Origin: Candidatus Nanohalarchaeota archaeon
Lineage (GTDB): Archaea > EX4484-52 > B79-G9
Assembly: GCA_017610545.1 (NCBI GenBank)
Contig: JAFCBV010000030.1
Coordinates: 1-7,246 of the forward strand
Reading direction: 5' to 3'
Length of the DNA stretch: 7,246 nt
The notes beneath the pieces are model-generated. The model was not told where the DNA came from and made no database searches. It saw only the letters and a program-made list of their open reading frames with translations. A program made the position numbers and the translations under genes. Below, in pieces: positions 5,101 through 7,246 of this stretch (position 1 is its first letter; every line of letters begins with the position of its first letter).

Positions 5101-7246
5101 CGAATTCATGTATCAGGATGCTCCGGCAAATAAGAACACGACCTTTGTAAAAGCGCAAACCCCATTCACCGCAGACACCATTCTCATAAACGATTCTTCA
5201 TCAGCTACGTCAGGCATTCAGATTTACGAAGTAAGAATATACCCCGTTCTTGGAAGTGTTGACAAGTGCTACATTTATGAGGCAAACTACACGTCCATTA
5301 ATTACTCAGGCACGCATCTTGTATCATCCAATGTCACAACACAAAGCAACACCGGAGATATCTTGTCAAATTCAAGTTTCTTTGTTGAGTTTGGTACGCC
5401 CGTGATCACAAAAGGCGCAACATTTGAAGAATTTCCTAAAGTAAGCACATCATATATTTACGAATTTGACGTTTATGCAGAAGGCGGCGACCTTCGGGAC
5501 ATCAACGCAACACTCTTGATGTTTAATGACACACTAATCAATTTCACAACAGGAGAAAACATCTCGCAGAACATATCATTCATTGCGCGCAGTAATACAA
5601 ATTCCGTTTCGTGGAACCTGACCACAGGATCTATCGGAGACAAAACCACGAACATCTCTGTTTTTGCAAATTCTTCTTCAGGCCTTGGCGGAAGCAATTA
5701 TGAGGACGCCAATGTTACTGTGATTTACGCAGACTCAGAGGCCCCGGTAATACATTGGTTTTCAATCTCACAAAATAAGACAAATTTGCATCAGGGCATA
5801 GTCGTCACAGTCAACGTATCAGACAACATCCAGGTAAGAAATGTCACTGCCGAAGTTACATCACCCGAATTTTCATTCAACACAACAAACAGCACTGATT
5901 GGAAGGCTGAAGGGTTGTGGACTATTTTGATTGATTCTGAGTTAATTAACCAGACAGGGAATTACTCTGTGAGTGTGTATGCAACAGATGTTGGAAATAA
6001 TATTTCTTCAGGTCAAAACAATACCAACTTCACCACCTACGACACATACACCATTTCGCTTAGCACAAACTACAGTGAATACAACCGGGGCGAGAATATA
6101 ACATTTGCAATTGATGATGTGAACAACAACACGGTCTTTGCAGCAACATGGATTGTAAACGAGACCTTTGCAAACAACACCACAACAATTTTCAACGGGC
6201 TTGCAGATGAATATATTTACAACTTTTCAAACAACAAGACTCAAGGTGCGTACACACTCGATATTTATGTCAATAAGTCAGGCAACACAGGCAACAATAC
6301 AAACAAAAGCGTTTCTGCCAGCGCATCACTGGAAATAGCATTCACATATCCGCCTTCTGCAAGCACATTCCAAAAAAACACACCTTTTGATCCGCAGCCT
6401 AAAGTGCACATCAAAAATGCGCGCGGAGAACTTTTGAACTATACTGTAAATGTCAATCTTTCGTGCCCTAATGCAGTAGGGCTTTCTATGTCATACATTG
6501 CAGACATGAATTATACAAGAAGCGCATCGCCCTTTTGCGCGTCATCTCCTTCTGCAGGCGCGTCATTTAGCATAAATGCAGGCGCATTAGACGTATACAA
6601 CAACACAGGGGCCGCATTACTTCAGATATACACACATGCCGATGCCACGCCGCCGCCCACAACACCTTCGGGTGGCGGAGGAGGCGGAGGAGGCGAAACC
6701 ACCACAATATATGTGAACCAAACATCAAACGAGAGCATCACGCCATACATTCCACCAAAAACATATGGATTCAATATTTCGATAAGTTCCACCCACGTGA
6801 GCATCATGCAGGGGATGGAAGAAATCATAATAGCTTCGCTTGCAAACACAGGGGATTTTGACTTGATAATTCATGTAAGAAATTCCAATACTAGTTTGTC
6901 CATGGACTATGAAGAAGAGGTATTTCTAAAGAAAGGGGCTGAAACAGATATTCCGCTAAAAATTCATGCGAACCTGTCATTGCCTCCTGAAGAAGAACTC
7001 ATGACAATATATTTTAGCGCAAGCGGTATAGAAAAAAACAAAGCAGTGAAGACAACAGTTCTTGAAAATCCTAATTTATTTGCACTAAATGCAGTTCTTT
7101 TAGAAATAACGGCACTTAATGAAAAAATAGATGAGTATCGTACACTGGACTTGAATGTATCAGGTATACAAAATAAAATTGATTCAGCTATCGCACACAT
7201 GGCCTTAGCAACAGACGCATTGCTTTTAGGGGATGTTGAGGCATTG
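2177..7246 (+). CDS. Giant multidomain surface glycoprotein with discoidin-like domain (3' end beyond window)
   Basis: An uninterrupted frame of 1,690 codons reaches the window edge. The ATG is the first possible start, since a TAA lies two codons before it, and no Shine-Dalgarno site precedes it. Residues 1-25 form a signal peptide or anchor (MRQKR, then a hydrophobic run). Residues about 33-180 hold eight cysteines (39, 48, 67, 98, 136, 142, 163, 174). A beta-rich segment ends near 302. Two repeats of about 210 residues follow (304-515, 516-722). Residues about 894-1024 fit a discoidin (F5/8C) domain. An Ig-like segment starts near 1189 (APVIHWFSISQ). Eight glycines (1499-1506) precede a NEW3/CARDB-like domain (1530-1630) and a helical, probably coiled-coil, region (1631-1690). 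About 107 N-X-S/T sequons imply heavy N-glycosylation. It is probably an adhesin or envelope stalk. The discoidin and NEW3-like calls rest on motifs, and the C-terminal anchor is not visible. Confidence 0.95.
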   Translation, partial: MRQKRALAVVVLLFSIIILALSGISVSWFGPQYSTPRTCSETWGVDSCGHGGSESDFDDSFDLAGTCNGSQVGDEQYINDIYLNQTYALFGQTLSVTCEFYQFWWTNEYRDEQYVFYYNGSDWAKIAEWQTKSDECGGQGYCFFSKTATFTVNAYEGTQVVRCIQDYEGAPDNCADETPAKTYFYYDNDDINFTAVKLLENITSYELSVSEWANVHRAQNITAHVQWNKIINESQIVHMGSGIAMYSVPSPYTGNWTNYTLVLSNATEFNHTGPVTVVWINAVDNYEQWVQINQNKHFYLWSSANITSAELSRNITYNGTPVDFSCTVFDNYTHMPVSGYNVSFYRNGTFFDNKFTDSTGVAEIESGTGAATPPENWTYTCNITEMPSLYYNSSFEQSAVLEIVDLGVSIAPIENTGFGANVTITANITGNATRITDANANISYYNYTAGQYGWEEVSLSAIKTYSQTNTEYSANYTPKTAGMHNVTVEAQAERHPDELESRIARDTTSFELGGGANITNISLSDSTIYNGTSTSMFCRVANNYSGEPVNDYNVSFFNSTHYIGMGQTNSTGWANITYNDFTENPPITETLKCNITDMPELFYNASAEMSKTLDIVDIRTNLELIANADFGDNITVKFNVTGNATQLSSVIASVRYYNYSLDDYTSDIVSLTSTATHSPTNTEYSGAYTVVQSGPHEATVTANANRTAENTTNFNVSYGIPTISFVFPNFRILANQSFNLNVTVTASGGDIINPVLTLNFTNDSMMNISAGETYTNYTIANITNSSSVSVLWNATTTEVGLLRASVNVTTNDSISGEYDTPYSVLSPITSASPGETNMMGTETFTVKIVGNTTDIVAANFTTEKPYSGGNEFFSGILIAVEEETTCVGIGGETGNVAIDANTSCSDGTCALAVDNNTNTAWLQNTQYKWLTINLSQPYTVDAIEIVWSGTATNTSVYYKRDTLFESSGVVWKPFNEFMYQDAPANKNTTFVKAQTPFTADTILINDSSSATSGIQIYEVRIYPVLGSVDKCYIYEANYTSINYSGTHLVSSNVTTQSNTGDILSNSSFFVEFGTPVITKGATFEEFPKVSTSYIYEFDVYAEGGDLRDINATLLMFNDTLINFTTGENISQNISFIARSNTNSVSWNLTTGSIGDKTTNISVFANSSSGLGGSNYEDANVTVIYADSEAPVIHWFSISQNKTNLHQGIVVTVNVSDNIQVRNVTAEVTSPEFSFNTTNSTDWKAEGLWTILIDSELINQTGNYSVSVYATDVGNNISSGQNNTNFTTYDTYTISLSTNYSEYNRGENITFAIDDVNNNTVFAATWIVNETFANNTTTIFNGLADEYIYNFSNNKTQGAYTLDIYVNKSGNTGNNTNKSVSASASLEIAFTYPPSASTFQKNTPFDPQPKVHIKNARGELLNYTVNVNLSCPNAVGLSMSYIADMNYTRSASPFCASSPSAGASFSINAGALDVYNNTGAALLQIYTHADATPPPTTPSGGGGGGGGETTTIYVNQTSNESITPYIPPKTYGFNISISSTHVSIMQGMEEIIIASLANTGDFDLIIHVRNSNTSLSMDYEEEVFLKKGAETDIPLKIHANLSLPPEEELMTIYFSASGIEKNKAVKTTVLENPNLFALNAVLLEITALNEKIDEYRTLDLNVSGIQNKIDSAIAHMALATDALLLGDVEAL
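3086..4342 (+). repeat. Tandem duplication of a ~210-residue beta-sandwich unit inside the giant gene
   Basis: Unit 1 (residues 304-515) and unit 2 (516-722) share an ordered set of landmarks: an ANIT start, TYNGT/IYNGT, a cysteine, a Y-N-V-S-F strand, a second cysteine in CNIT-[ED]-MP, then YN-[SA]-S, GNAT, YYNY, TNTEYS and a final HNVTV or HEATV strand. The paired cysteines (326/381 and 538/593) are 55 residues apart in both units, which suggests a conserved disulfide in the first half of each. DNA identity has drifted well below protein similarity, so the duplication is not recent. Confidence 0.85.
4832..5272 (+). other. Discoidin (F5/8 type C)-like domain region, bracketed by cysteines
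   Basis: Within the giant protein, residues about 894-1024 show the order typical of F5/8C domains: a small-residue start, AVDNNTNTAWLQ, a WLTINLSQPYTVDAIEIVW strand, then the closing IQIYEVRIYPV. Cysteines at 886 and 1031 sit just outside the two ends, matching the disulfide that commonly closes this fold. Two further cysteines, 904 and 909, lie in the first loop. Family members often bind cell-surface carbohydrates or lipids. Which ligand this one binds cannot be read from the sequence. Confidence 0.75.
6671..6694 (+). other. Eight-glycine hinge in the giant glycoprotein
   Basis: Eight consecutive glycine codons (residues 1499-1506), mixed GGT, GGC and GGA, follow a threonine/proline-rich run (ATPPPTTPS) and precede ETTTIYVNQT. 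Codon mixing shows it is not a simple trinucleotide expansion. It probably acts as a flexible joint between the sandwich-domain arm and the membrane-proximal stalk. Confidence 0.85.

Noticed and set aside
6671..6694. The GGT/GGC/GGA run as a simple-sequence slippage tract.
   Set aside because: Codons are mixed rather than a uniform unit, and the run sits at a sensible domain boundary as a protein hinge.
2226..7200. Several minus-strand frames of 69-142 codons, and one plus-strand frame, inside the giant gene.
   Set aside because: All overlap the uninterrupted 1,690-codon frame, whose domains, sequons and repeats show it is the real one.

Overview
The window looks archaeal. Its three supported protein genes all encode exported proteins, and the largest is packed with N-X-S/T glycosylation sequons (about 107 by hand count in 1,690 residues). 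Candidate promoters are TATA boxes about 25-27 bases ahead of start codons. One long gene appears leaderless, while two others have strong Shine-Dalgarno sites. Ig/PKD-like domains, a poly-glycine hinge and a C-terminal helical stalk are typical of archaeal surface glycoproteins. They recall DPANN-type lineages such as Nanoarchaeota or Aenigmarchaeota relatives, but no phylogenetic marker is present, so the lineage is a guess.

Layout: the left edge holds the possible first 20 codons of a minus-strand gene (1-61). A gene-poor stretch follows, ending in an AT palindrome and a terminator (204-255) for the next gene. At 262-876 (minus) is a secreted two-domain protein, a PKD/Ig-like domain plus a carboxypeptidase-regulatory-like fold. 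A 725-base gap (877-1601) then holds an operator-like dyad and a dense island of hairpins. The island includes two 94% identical 63-base copies of an element resembling the structured ends of IS200/IS605 (TnpB) elements, though no tnpB is present. At 1602-2096 (minus) is a membrane-anchored or secreted FIMAH-like protein with a six-cysteine tail. An 80-base divergent promoter region separates it from the main gene.

The main gene starts at 2177 (plus) and is still open at base 7246, 1,690 codons later. The order is: signal anchor, eight-cysteine N-terminal domain, a beta-rich domain, two tandem repeats of about 210 residues, more beta-sandwich segments, a discoidin (F5/8C)-like domain, further Ig-like segments, a run of eight glycines, a NEW3/CARDB-like domain and a predicted coiled coil. 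A membrane anchor is expected beyond the window.

Together this looks like a cell-surface locus: one giant glycosylated adhesin or envelope protein, with two small exported partners on the opposite strand. The discoidin-like domain suggests glycan or surface binding. Any physical partnership between the three proteins is inference from proximity and shared export. I found no defence system, RNA gene or CRISPR array.
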